Source of the DNA: Oxalobacteraceae bacterium CAVE-383
GTDB lineage: Bacteria > Pseudomonadota > Gammaproteobacteria > Burkholderiales > Burkholderiaceae_D
DNA length: 64,000 bases
Direction of reading: 5' to 3'
Assembly: GCA_004134995.1 (NCBI GenBank)
Contig: REGP01000003.1
Span: 455,466 to 519,465 of the forward strand
Below the pieces are notes generated by a model. The model was not told where the DNA came from. It made no database searches and was given only the letters and a program-made list of their open reading frames with translations. Both the position numbers and the translations under genes were made by a program. This document shows, piece after piece, positions 8,487 to 16,700 of the stretch. Position 1 is the stretch's first letter; the number at the start of each line of letters is the position of its first letter.

Positions 8487-9875
8487 TTAAATGACGGCGG
8501 CAGCCGGTTGCGAGGGTTGCGCCGGCTTGGCCGGAATCGCGATGTCTTCTTCCACGTAGCCGCGATCGAGTTCTTCTTTCAGGCGTTGCCGGTCGAGCGC
8601 GTTTTCCCAGCCGGCGACCACCACGGTGGCAACGGCATTGCCGGTGATGTTGGTGAACACGAACGCGGCCGACAGGATGCGGTGGATGCCGAGAATCAGC
8701 GCGATCGACGCCACCGGGATCGCGTTGGTCGAGGCCAGCGTCGCCGCCAGCACGGCGATTGCCGATCCGGCCACGCCTGCGCCGCCTTTGGATGTGATCA
8801 GCAGCACGGCCAGCAATCCGATTTGGGCTTCCCAACCGAGCGCGGTATTGGTGGCCTGCGCCAGGAACACGGATGCGGCGGCAAAGTACAGGCAAGTGCC
8901 GTCATGATTGAAGGAGTAGCCGGCCGGCAGCACCAGGCCGACCACCGATTTTTCGCAGCCGATTTTTTCCAGCTTGCGCAGCAATTGCGGGAACACGCTT
9001 TCGGAAGAACTGGTGCCGATCACCAGCAGCAGTTCGGAACGGATGTAGCGCATCAGCTTGAGCAGGCTGAATCCGCAATAGCGCGAAATCGGCCACAGCA
9101 GCAGCACGAAGAACAGGAACACGGTCAGATAGAATTCCACGATCAGCTTGCCCAGCGACAGCAGCGAACCGACGCCGAATTTGCTGACGGTGAAGGCAAT
9201 CGCGCCGAAAGCGGCGATCGGCGAAATCTTCATCGCCAGGCCGATGATCCAGAACAGGCCCTGGACGAAGCTGTCGATGATGTTGAGCATCGGCTTGGCG
9301 CGCTCGCCCGCCGCGGCCATGCCGAAGCCGAACAGCACCGAGAAGAACAGAATCTGCAGGATGTCGCCGCTGGCGAAGCCCGACACAAAGGTGCGCGGAA
9401 TCAGGCCGAGCAGGAATTCGCTGGTGGAAACGAAGTGGTGCGCCTGGTCGATGAACGAGCTGGCCTTGCTGGTGTCGATGGTCGCGGCATCGATGTTCAT
9501 GCCCACGCCCGGCTCCAGCACGTTGATGGTGACCAGGCCGATGATCAGCGCCAGCGAGGTGACGACCTCGAAATAGATCAGCGCCTTGACGGCGACGCGG
9601 CCGACCTTTTTCATGTCGCCGACATTGGCGATGCCGCTGCAGACGGTGCAGAAAATGATCGGGCCCACCACCATCTGGATCAGGCGGATAAAGGCGTCGC
9701 CCAGCGGCTGCAATGTGCTGCCGATGTTCGGCCAGTAGTGGCCGACCACGATGCCCAGCAGCATGCCGGTGATGACCTGGAACGAAATGTCCTGGTAGAA
9801 CGGGCGCTTGCGTTTCTTTTGCGGTGCGGATGCCGGCGAAGGCGCCGCGCCGGCCGGTTGAAGATGCATATTCAT
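8487..9875 (-). CDS. dctA: Dicarboxylate/amino acid:cation symporter, DctA-like
   Basis: The 462-residue member of the glutamate/C4-dicarboxylate symporter family keeps the HP1 serine-rich loop (VIGTSSSESVFPQLL), the TM7 motif FNHDGTCLYFA (NMDGT position reads NHDGT) and the HP2 loop ITSKGGAGVAGSAIAVLA. A basic N-terminal extension (QKKRKRPFY) precedes the first helix, and the C-terminus has a Pro/Ala tail. AGGAG is 6 bases before the ATG. It lies inside the catabolic operon, between the Pht5-like gene and ligJ, so it probably imports the polycarboxylate that the operon degrades rather than serving as the general succinate carrier. Confidence 0.88.
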   Translation of the reverse strand: MNMHLQPAGAAPSPASAPQKKRKRPFYQDISFQVITGMLLGIVVGHYWPNIGSTLQPLGDAFIRLIQMVVGPIIFCTVCSGIANVGDMKKVGRVAVKALIYFEVVTSLALIIGLVTINVLEPGVGMNIDAATIDTSKASSFIDQAHHFVSTSEFLLGLIPRTFVSGFASGDILQILFFSVLFGFGMAAAGERAKPMLNIIDSFVQGLFWIIGLAMKISPIAAFGAIAFTVSKFGVGSLLSLGKLIVEFYLTVFLFFVLLLWPISRYCGFSLLKLMRYIRSELLLVIGTSSSESVFPQLLRKLEKIGCEKSVVGLVLPAGYSFNHDGTCLYFAAASVFLAQATNTALGWEAQIGLLAVLLITSKGGAGVAGSAIAVLAATLASTNAIPVASIALILGIHRILSAAFVFTNITGNAVATVVVAGWENALDRQRLKEELDRGYVEEDIAIPAKPAQPSQPAAAVI

Positions 9876-9955
9876 TGAATTCTCCTCTGGGAAATTTGTT
9901 ATGAATGGCCGCTCTTGCGGCGGCTTTTCTATTTAAAACAACGGTGCCGGGATAA

Positions 9956-10861
9956 TTAGTGTGCTTCCTCGCCGAGGAATTCGAGGCAGTCGGCGAAAAT
10001 TTCATCGACGGTCAGCTTGCGCGGCAGCAGTTGCTGCTCTTCGCAATAGCCGAGAATCATTTCCAGGGGATGCCGCAGGGCGTCGATGCCGTCCGGCAAT
10101 GCATCCGGCTTCACGCCGGGCTTCGGCGCGCCGGCCTGCTTCTTGCCTTCCTTGAACATGCGATAGACCTCTTTCACGGCTTCCGGATTCTTTTCGGCAG
10201 CGGCGCGGGTGATCACGGCCACATGGTTGACCGGCACGAAGCCGTTCGTCTTGTACCAGACCTCATCGGCCGCGGCCGGGTTCGGGATCACGGATTCGAT
10301 GCCTGCTTCATCCGGCAGGTCGTTGCCGAAAATGGCGGCGTCGATTTCGCCGGCGCGCAGCATTTCCAGCATATCGCGGCCGGGCGGCATGCGGGTTGAA
10401 ATGGCGGGGTCCTGATATTCGGCCAGATGGCCTTCTTCGAAGCTGACCCAGTTAATGGACGATGTCGGAATGCCGTAGGTGCCGGCCAGAATCGCGCGCA
10501 CCCACATGCCGGTGGTTTGCGTATAGGCGCGCACGCCGACCTTGGCGCCGCGCACATTGCTCAGGTCGATCTTCTTGAATTTGGTGTTGCAGACCAGGCA
10601 TTTCTGCTGCAGCCGCGCCGCCACCACGGTCGGCAGCAGGATCAGCGGCTTGTTATAGGCCTTGGCTTGCAGATAGGTGACGATCGCCATTTCGCTGACA
10701 TCGTAGATCTGCTTGCGCGCCATCGGCGCGAATGCCTTGTAGATCGGTTCGACTTCTTCGCAGTCCAGATGCACGGCCGGGCTGCCGATCTTGCCGTCGA
10801 TGATGCCGGCGGTATGCGGGTAGCGCTTCAGCGCGGTTTTCAGATGCAGTTTGCCGCTCAT
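9956..10861 (-). CDS. 4,5-dihydroxyphthalate decarboxylase (Pht5)-like, periplasmic-binding-protein fold
   Basis: The 301-residue protein has the type II solute-binding-protein fold but no signal peptide, as in cytoplasmic Pht5 and NMT1/THI5-like enzymes. Recognisable pieces are LKRYPHTAGIIDGKI at the N-terminus, LSNVRGAKVGVRAYTQTTGMWVRAIL in the middle and MLRAGEIDAAIFGNDLP. Its start overlaps the upstream amidohydrolase stop by four bases (ATGA), so the genes are coupled. A decarboxylase acting on an aromatic or pyrone dicarboxylate is the nearest known role. It could equally be a cytoplasmic binding or isomerase-like protein. Reaction unproven. Confidence 0.65.
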   Translation of the reverse strand: MSGKLHLKTALKRYPHTAGIIDGKIGSPAVHLDCEEVEPIYKAFAPMARKQIYDVSEMAIVTYLQAKAYNKPLILLPTVVAARLQQKCLVCNTKFKKIDLSNVRGAKVGVRAYTQTTGMWVRAILAGTYGIPTSSINWVSFEEGHLAEYQDPAISTRMPPGRDMLEMLRAGEIDAAIFGNDLPDEAGIESVIPNPAAADEVWYKTNGFVPVNHVAVITRAAAEKNPEAVKEVYRMFKEGKKQAGAPKPGVKPDALPDGIDALRHPLEMILGYCEEQQLLPRKLTVDEIFADCLEFLGEEAH

Positions 10862-11724
10862 GCTTTTGCTCCCATGGTGGTCAATGATGGATAGATGGTG
10901 CGGGCGGTATCGCCGAAGATCCATGCGCGGTCGCTCTCGGACAGCATCGCCAGGCCTTGTCTGGCTTCGGCCAGCAGATTCTTCAACGGGCCTTCCGCCG
11001 ATGGGTAGTTGGAACCCCAGGCGATGCGCTTGGCGCCGAAGGCTTCGATCACACGCGGGAAAAACGCTTGCGCTGTGGACAGGCCGCGCGATGCTTCAGC
11101 GATGGTGCGGTTGGTCAGCTTCAAATATACGCCAGGGTATTTGCCGAGATCGAACAGGGACGCAGCGGATTCGTACGGCGGCCCGCCGGCCAGATCCGGG
11201 CGCGCCAGATGATCCAGCAGCACGCGCACCTTCGGATACAGCTTGAGCATATTGAGCATCGGCGCGATGCCGGCGGCGGTCATTTGCAGGCAGATCGAGA
11301 TATCGTGCTTCTGGCAGTATTCCCAGACCGGATAAGTGCGCTCGTCGTCGAGCCAGCTGGCCTGGCCGGGCATGGTGGTGCCGGTGGTGAAAATGCGCAG
11401 CCCGCTCATGCCGGCGTCGACCCAGCGCTGCATCTGCGCAACGTTGTCGGCGGCCAGCACATCGACCGAAAACACGCCGGCGAAACGATCCGGATGGGCG
11501 TTGACGGCTTCCACGACATAACGGTTGTCGTTGCCGTAGGCAGTGGAGGCCTGCACCACCATGGCATTCTGGATTCCCGCATCATCCATCGACGCCAGCA
11601 GGCTGTTGTAGTCGGCGGGACGGTGCGCCGACCAGTCGGATTGATGGCCGCCGACGGGGGCCAGTGGATAGCGCTCCTGATCCGGTGAAATGGCGTGGGT
11701 ATGGGTGTCAACGATGTCGAACAT
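10858..11724 (-). CDS. Amidohydrolase-2 family, LigI-like lactonase candidate
   Basis: The 288-residue TIM barrel belongs to the COG3618-type amidohydrolases that include 2-pyrone-4,6-dicarboxylate lactonase LigI. The metal/catalytic motif VDTHTH (H8, H10) opens the protein, and LLDHLARPDL (H172) fits the next active-site His. The segment usually reading W-G-(S/T)-D-x-P here reads WGSNYPS, with Asn239 at the Asp position. It is the first gene of the operon; AGGAG lies 7 bases upstream. With LigJ and LigK downstream, hydrolysis of a pyrone or lactone to oxalomesaconate is the natural inference, though the Asn makes the mechanism uncertain. Confidence 0.72.
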   Translation of the reverse strand: MFDIVDTHTHAISPDQERYPLAPVGGHQSDWSAHRPADYNSLLASMDDAGIQNAMVVQASTAYGNDNRYVVEAVNAHPDRFAGVFSVDVLAADNVAQMQRWVDAGMSGLRIFTTGTTMPGQASWLDDERTYPVWEYCQKHDISICLQMTAAGIAPMLNMLKLYPKVRVLLDHLARPDLAGGPPYESAASLFDLGKYPGVYLKLTNRTIAEASRGLSTAQAFFPRVIEAFGAKRIAWGSNYPSAEGPLKNLLAEARQGLAMLSESDRAWIFGDTARTIYPSLTTMGAKA

Positions 11725-11802
11725 ATGCGACTCCTATAGGTATTTATGAAATGCGTTTTAATCAGCGACGTTGAGCCGTAGTGTAGGTTAGATGGCAAGT
11801 TT

Positions 11803-11817
11803 CTTACTCATAGTAAG
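11803..11817. promoter_or_regulatory. LysR-type operator (T-N11-A palindrome)
   Basis: CTTAC-TCATA-GTAAG is a perfect 5-base inverted repeat containing a T-N11-A core. It lies in the 178-base gap between the catabolic operon (start 11724) and the divergent tandem-HTH LysR gene (start 11903). This is where a LysR regulator of both would be expected to bind. Confidence 0.5.
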
Positions 11818-11902
11818 TGCGCCATTTGGCATAAATTTATATTAAGCTTGATTGTCGATAAAAAGAAGAATACGCTTCCACCCCATAGGAGAGAGGCACG
11901 CA

Positions 11903-13189
11903 ATGGACTATCAATCCGATCAATCGGTTCAAGCCGTCCGCTTGCGGCGCCTGTTCTTTTTCGACGCCGTTTGCCGCGAGGGCGGCATCGGCCAGGCTGC
12001 CGCCGCAGTCGGACTGACGCAGCCCGCCGTCAGCCTGGCGATCAAGAAGCTGGAGCAGGCTTACGGCGCGCCGCTGTTCGCGCGCGGCTATGGCGGCAGC
12101 GAACTCACGCCGGAAGGCGCGCTGCTGCACCGGCGCGTGCGGCGCATGCTCGATCAAATGGAATCCGCCGTGGCCGGATTGCTGGCCGGCGCGGGATCGG
12201 CCAAGACGCGAGCGTCGCTTGTGAACATGCGGGCGTCGCAGGTGAACATGCGCGCATCGCACATCAACGTCGGCGCGGTATGCCGTCATTTGACCGATAC
12301 CCAGATCCGCTGCCATATAGCGATTGCGCAGCTCGGCTCGGCGGTGAATGCATCGAACAAGCTCGGCATTTCGCAGCCGGCGGTGCACCGGGCAGCGCGC
12401 GAACTGGAAGAAACGGTTGGCGTCGCGCTGTACCGGCGCCGCGTGCACAGCGTGTCGGCCAATGCGGCGGGACTGGAATTCGCGCGCCGGCTCAGCCTGG
12501 CGCTGCATGAAATTGCCCAGGCCGCCGCCGATCTGTCGTCGGCGCGGGGCCTGGCCGGCGGCCAGGTATCGGTCGGCGTGCTGCCGCTGCTGCCGCAGCG
12601 CCTGCTGGCGCGCGCCATCGGACGCCTGCGCGAGGACTATCCCGATGTGGCCGTCACCATCCAGGAGGGCGCGCACGAACGCCTGATCGACGACTTGCGC
12701 TTCGGCGCGATCGACGTGATTGTCGGCGCGCTGCGCGGGCGGGGGGCGGAAAGCGGCGTAACCGAATCGGCGCTGTTCATCGATCCGTATGCGGTGGTGG
12801 TGCGGCGCGGCCACGAACTGGCGGGCCGCAAGCGCATCGGCGGCAAGGAGCTCACTTCCTACGGCTGGGTGGTGCCGCAAAAGGACATGCCGCGCCGCGC
12901 CGTTGTAGAGCAGATGCTGGCGACGCTGCCGGTGCGTCCGCGCGTCGTGGTGGAAACCAGTTCGCTGGCGATGATGATGTCGATGCTGGAAGAAAACGAC
13001 TGCATCTCGCTGCTGTCGCGTTCGCATATCCTGTACGGCAACTATCGCAACGATGTGGTGGCGCTGGATGTCGCCACGCCGGAAGTGGCGCGCACGGTCG
13101 GCTACACCACGCGCGCCGACTGGCTGGCCACGCGGGCGCAGGATGCATTCATCGAACATCTGAGAGAGCAATGCCGGCGCGATAATTAA
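11903..13189 (+). CDS. LysR-family regulator with two tandem winged-HTH domains
   Basis: The 428-residue protein is about 130 residues longer than a usual LysR protein. The first HTH (about residues 13-75) contains GIGQAAAAVGLTQPAVSLAI and PLFARGYGGSELTPEG. A second complete HTH (about 130-200) contains NASNKLGISQPAVHRAAREL and ALYRRRVHSVSANAAG. A single effector domain follows, from GGQVSVGVLPLLPQRLL. Between the HTHs lies a three-unit heptapeptide repeat. The ATG at 11903 is chosen over an upstream in-frame ATG because AGGAGAG precedes it. It is divergent from the catabolic operon and is its probable activator. Confidence 0.85.
   Translation: MDYQSDQSVQAVRLRRLFFFDAVCREGGIGQAAAAVGLTQPAVSLAIKKLEQAYGAPLFARGYGGSELTPEGALLHRRVRRMLDQMESAVAGLLAGAGSAKTRASLVNMRASQVNMRASHINVGAVCRHLTDTQIRCHIAIAQLGSAVNASNKLGISQPAVHRAARELEETVGVALYRRRVHSVSANAAGLEFARRLSLALHEIAQAAADLSSARGLAGGQVSVGVLPLLPQRLLARAIGRLREDYPDVAVTIQEGAHERLIDDLRFGAIDVIVGALRGRGAESGVTESALFIDPYAVVVRRGHELAGRKRIGGKELTSYGWVVPQKDMPRRAVVEQMLATLPVRPRVVVETSSLAMMMSMLEENDCISLLSRSHILYGNYRNDVVALDVATPEVARTVGYTTRADWLATRAQDAFIEHLREQCRRDN
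12209..12271 (+). repeat. Three tandem 21-bp units inside the tandem-HTH LysR gene
   Basis: Units 12209-12229, 12230-12250 and 12251-12271 encode RASLVNM, RASQVNM and RASHINV. The first two differ at only a few bases; the third is more diverged. The repeat is in frame, so copy-number change would lengthen or shorten the linker between the two DNA-binding domains by 7 residues without disrupting the protein. Confidence 0.85.
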
Positions 13190-13252
13190 ATTTTCAACCG
13201 CGGAAATCCTCAACCGCGGCGCCGTCAGCCGGATTGCGGGGAAAACGCTATC

Positions 13253-14740
13253 ATGCGTGTCTTCCTCTTTCAAAAAATACCTGCAATGCAGAACCCTGCC
13301 GCCGACGCCGCCAATCCCGTTTCCGTTCCTGAATCCGATCAAGAGCCGATCGCCGTTCCCGATCTGCCGCCGCAAGTGGTGGTGCACGACGGCCTTGAAC
13401 AGCCGGACCGCGGCCGGGCCGTGCTGGCGGTGATCCTGGCGGTGGGCATGGCGACGCTGGATACGGCGATCGCCAATACGGCGCTGCCGGCGATTGCCGC
13501 CGACATTCACGCCAGCCCGGCGGCATCGGTCTGGATCGTCAATGCCTATCAGTTGGCGATGATCGCCACGCTGCTGCCGTCGGCCGCGCTGGCCGAGGTG
13601 CTGGGCTATCGGCGCGTCTATCTGTTCGGCATCACGTTATTCACCGTGGCTTCGCTCGGCTGTGCGCTGGCCTGGTCGCTGCCGACACTGGTCGCGGCGC
13701 GCATCCTGCAGGGCTTCGGCGCGAGCGCGCTGATGAGCATCAATGTCGCCTTGCTGCGTTATATCTATCCGACCCGCCTGCTGGGCCGCGGCCTCGGCGT
13801 GAATGCGATGATCGTCGCCATTGCCTTCGCGGTGGGGCCGCCGGCGGCATCGGTGATCCTGTCGCTGGGATCGTGGCCATGGCTGTTCGCGGTCAATGTG
13901 CCGACCGGATTGTTGGCGCTTTTCTTCGGTTACCGCTCGTTGCCGAGAACGGTCGGCGCGACGCACGGTTTCGATCCGGTGATGGCATTGCTGACCGCGA
14001 TGACGTTCGGGCTGCTGATGCTGGGCCTGGGCGATGCCGCGCATCGGACCGACGCCAACCGGGTCATGCTGGAAATCGCGCTGGCGCTGGTGTTCGGTTT
14101 CTTTCTGCTGCGGCGCCAGGCCGGCCATCCGGCGCCGATGCTGCCGGTGGACCTGTTCCGCCGGCCGGCTTTCGCGCTGTCGGCCTTGACGGCGGTCTGC
14201 TCGTTCGCCGCGCAGAGCCTGGCCTTCGTTTCGCTGCCGTTTTATTTCGAGCAGATATTGCATCGCTCGCCGGTGGAAACCGGTTTCCTGATGACGCCGT
14301 GGCCGGCCGTGCTGGCCTTCATCGCACCGGTGGCGGGGCGCTTGTCGGACCGTTACCGGCCGGGCCTGCTGGGCGGCATCGGCCTGGCGTTCCTGGCCCT
14401 GGGAATGGCCTTGCTGGCGCTGCTGCCGGCGCAGCCAGAGGCCTGGGATATCTGCTGGCGCATGGCGATCTGCGGCTTCGGCTTCGGCTTTTTCCAGTCG
14501 CCCAATCTGCGCGCCATCATGTCGAGCGCGCCGCCGTCGCGCGCGGGTGGCGCCAGCGGTATCGTCGGCATGGCGCGCCTGTTCGGCCAGACCTCGGGCG
14601 CGGCGCTGGTGGCCTTGCTGTTCCTGCTGTTCGACGTGCACGGCTCGCTGTATTCGCTGGTGCTGGGCGCAATCGTCGCCGGCGTCGGCTGCGCGGTCAG
14701 TCTGATGCGGCTGACTGTCGTCAACGAATTCGGGCTTTAA
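13253..14740 (+). CDS. MFS transporter, DHA2 (EmrB/QacA, 14-TM) family
   Basis: The 495-residue membrane protein starts its first helix near residue 60 (VLAVILAVGMATLDTAIANTALPAIA). It carries the D-x-x-x-x-N-x-A-L-P signature of DHA2 exporters and the motif RILQGFGASALMSINVALL in TM4/5. About 14 hydrophobic segments are visible. A cytoplasmic, Pro/Glu-rich N-terminus precedes them. A second possible ATG at 13286 would shorten it by 11 residues; GGGGA before 13253 favours the longer form. Probable proton-driven drug or metabolite efflux, substrate unknown. No membrane-fusion partner gene is adjacent. It ends two bases before a long inverted repeat. Confidence 0.85.
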   Translation: MRVFLFQKIPAMQNPAADAANPVSVPESDQEPIAVPDLPPQVVVHDGLEQPDRGRAVLAVILAVGMATLDTAIANTALPAIAADIHASPAASVWIVNAYQLAMIATLLPSAALAEVLGYRRVYLFGITLFTVASLGCALAWSLPTLVAARILQGFGASALMSINVALLRYIYPTRLLGRGLGVNAMIVAIAFAVGPPAASVILSLGSWPWLFAVNVPTGLLALFFGYRSLPRTVGATHGFDPVMALLTAMTFGLLMLGLGDAAHRTDANRVMLEIALALVFGFFLLRRQAGHPAPMLPVDLFRRPAFALSALTAVCSFAAQSLAFVSLPFYFEQILHRSPVETGFLMTPWPAVLAFIAPVAGRLSDRYRPGLLGGIGLAFLALGMALLALLPAQPEAWDICWRMAICGFGFGFFQSPNLRAIMSSAPPSRAGGASGIVGMARLFGQTSGAALVALLFLLFDVHGSLYSLVLGAIVAGVGCAVSLMRLTVVNEFGL

Positions 14741-14741
14741 A

Positions 14742-14867
14742 AGGCTGTTGCAAAATTCGGCGAGGCTGGGCGTTGTACTGCGTTCGTGTCCTCCGCCGGC
14801 CTTCGGCCGACTCCCCCTTTACCTCACTTCGCACAACACCCAGCCTCGCCGAATTTTGCAACAGCCT
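14742..14867. repeat. Long intergenic inverted-repeat element, copy 1
   Basis: The left arm 14742-14776 and right arm 14833-14867 are 35 bases each and complementary at 34. The termini read AGGCTGTTGCAAAA and TTTTGCAACAGCCT. The loop holds a smaller GGCC-TTC-GGCC hairpin. It starts two bases after the MFS stop and lies between convergent genes, so it could end transcription both ways. A related element with the same termini lies at 40342-40446. Confidence 0.85.
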
Positions 14868-14885
14868 CTTTGCGAGCACTCGGCG

Positions 14886-16682
14886 TTAACCATGCAGGCG
14901 TTCGCGTTTCTGCTCTTCATCGAAAAACAGCAGTGACGGCTTGATCAGGTCGCTGCGGCTGACGATGCCGATCAGGCGGCGCTCATTGGCGTTGTCGACC
15001 ACCGGCAAGCGTTCCACATGATGCGAGGCCATGCGCGCGGCGGCGATGCGGCAGGTATCGCTGGCCAGTGCGACCGGCAGCGCGCCCTGCGATTCCTGTC
15101 CGTCATCGGCTGATCGCGCAAACAGGCTGGAGATAGTATTGCGGCCATCCGCGCCGGGAGCGAAACTGCTGCGCTCGGCCATGCCGGCCAGGCGTCCTTC
15201 GGCGTCGGTGACGGGATAGCAGCGGTGATGTTGCGTTGCCCCGAAATAATTCGCCAGCGCATCCGCGATAGTCATTTCGGCGGGAATTGCCTGTACGGCG
15301 CGGCTCATCACTTCGTCGACATGCTGGCGCTCCAGCGGATCGACGCCGTATTCGCGATAGATGTGATAGCCGCGGCGCGCAATCTTCTCGGTCATGATGG
15401 AGCGTTTCATGGTCAGCACCGTGAAGCCGTAGGCCGCGCCGGTGGCCAGCAGCAGCGGCAGCAGCGCGTTGACGTCCTGCGTCAGGCCGAAGGCAAAGGT
15501 GGCCGCGGTCAGCGGCGCGCCCAGCACGCCGGCCAGCACCGCCGCCATGCATACCAGCGGCCACAGATGCGGATCGCCCGGCAGCCATGGCGCCAGCACC
15601 GCGCCGAGGCCGGCGCCGATCATCAGCAACGGCGCCAGCACGCCGCCCGAAGTGCCGGAGCCCAGCGCGACGATCCAGATGACCGCTTTTACCAGCAACA
15701 GGCTCAGCGCGGCCTGCAACAGCAGATTGCCGTTGAGCAGATCGCCGATCACGTCATATCCGACGCCCAGCGCGCGCGGTTCGAAATAGCCACCGATGCC
15801 GACCGCCAGCCCGCCCAGCGCCGGCCACCACATCCAGTGCAGCGGCAGCTTGCCGAACAAATCCTCGACCCGGTACAGCGCGGTCGACATCAGCGCCGAC
15901 AAGGCCCCGCCCAGCACGCCGGCGGCCAGGCATGCCAGCAGCGCGGCCGGGCCGATGGCGGCGGTCTGCAGGGGAAACAGCGCGCCGGCGTCGAGCAGCA
16001 GCGGCCGGGTGACGCCGGCGACCGCGCACGCCGCGATCACCGGCAGCAGGCTGCGCGGACGCAGTTCGAACAGCAGCAACTCCACGGCCAGCAGCACCGC
16101 CGCCAGCGGCGTGCCGAATACCGCCGTCATCCCGGCCGCGGCGCCTGCCACCAGCAGTGTCTTGCGTTCGGCCGCGGTGAGATGGAAGCGCTGCGCGATC
16201 AGCGAACCGATCGCGCCGCCGGTCATGATGATCGGGCCTTCCGCGCCAAATGGTCCGCCGCTGCCGATCACGATGCCTGACGACAGCGGCTTGAGCACGG
16301 CGACCTTGGCCGACATCTTGCTCTTGCCGAACAGGATCGCCTCGATCGCTTCCGGAATGCCGTGGCCGCGGATCTTGCCGGAGCCGAAGCGGGCCATCAA
16401 TCCGACGATCAGGCCGCCCAGTACCGGCAGCAGGATGACCCACGCGCCCAGATGATGTTCCGCCGGCGAGCGCGCGGCGAATGAGAACGATTGGTAGAAA
16501 AACAGATTGGTAAACAGGCGGATCAGGTTCAGCAGCACATACGCGGCCAGCGTGCCGCAGCCGCCAATGAACATGGCGATGGCGGCGATGCCGAGCAGCC
16601 GCCTGTCGTGGGAAAAGTCGCGCTTGTGGGATTGCCCGTGATGCTGCGCGGGATGTTGCTGCGATTGGGAAGAAGATGGCAT
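14886..16682 (-). CDS. ClC-family chloride channel/antiporter with C-terminal CBS pair
   Basis: The 598-residue protein has a hydrophobic ClC core (about 30-435) and a cytosolic CBS pair (about 445-585, ending VSRSDLIKP). Selectivity motifs are GHGIPE (His where GSGIP has Ser), GGPFGAEGP with the gating Glu (E148) kept, and SGTSGGVLAPLL for the third anion-binding loop. A His-rich cytoplasmic N-terminus precedes helix 1. The retained Glu fits a Cl-/H+ exchanger. The CBS domains suggest nucleotide or ionic-strength control. It is followed, 18 bases further along its own transcript, by the inverted-repeat element, and the MarR gene is upstream. Confidence 0.9.
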   Translation of the reverse strand: MPSSSQSQQHPAQHHGQSHKRDFSHDRRLLGIAAIAMFIGGCGTLAAYVLLNLIRLFTNLFFYQSFSFAARSPAEHHLGAWVILLPVLGGLIVGLMARFGSGKIRGHGIPEAIEAILFGKSKMSAKVAVLKPLSSGIVIGSGGPFGAEGPIIMTGGAIGSLIAQRFHLTAAERKTLLVAGAAAGMTAVFGTPLAAVLLAVELLLFELRPRSLLPVIAACAVAGVTRPLLLDAGALFPLQTAAIGPAALLACLAAGVLGGALSALMSTALYRVEDLFGKLPLHWMWWPALGGLAVGIGGYFEPRALGVGYDVIGDLLNGNLLLQAALSLLLVKAVIWIVALGSGTSGGVLAPLLMIGAGLGAVLAPWLPGDPHLWPLVCMAAVLAGVLGAPLTAATFAFGLTQDVNALLPLLLATGAAYGFTVLTMKRSIMTEKIARRGYHIYREYGVDPLERQHVDEVMSRAVQAIPAEMTIADALANYFGATQHHRCYPVTDAEGRLAGMAERSSFAPGADGRNTISSLFARSADDGQESQGALPVALASDTCRIAAARMASHHVERLPVVDNANERRLIGIVSRSDLIKPSLLFFDEEQKRERLHG

Positions 16683-16700
16683 GGCGGTTTTTTGACGATG

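Noticed and set aside
8487..9875. Sigma-54 control of dctA, as in rhizobia
   Set aside because: The 80 bases before dctA contain no TGGCAC-N5-TTGC-like element.
11837..13510. 557-codon minus-strand frame across the LysR and MFS starts
   Set aside because: Spans two real genes and their gap, Arg/His-rich, no ribosome site or domain.
14748..14936. Short plus-strand frame over the inverted repeat
   Set aside because: Runs through the palindrome and into the end of the ClC gene; no ribosome site.
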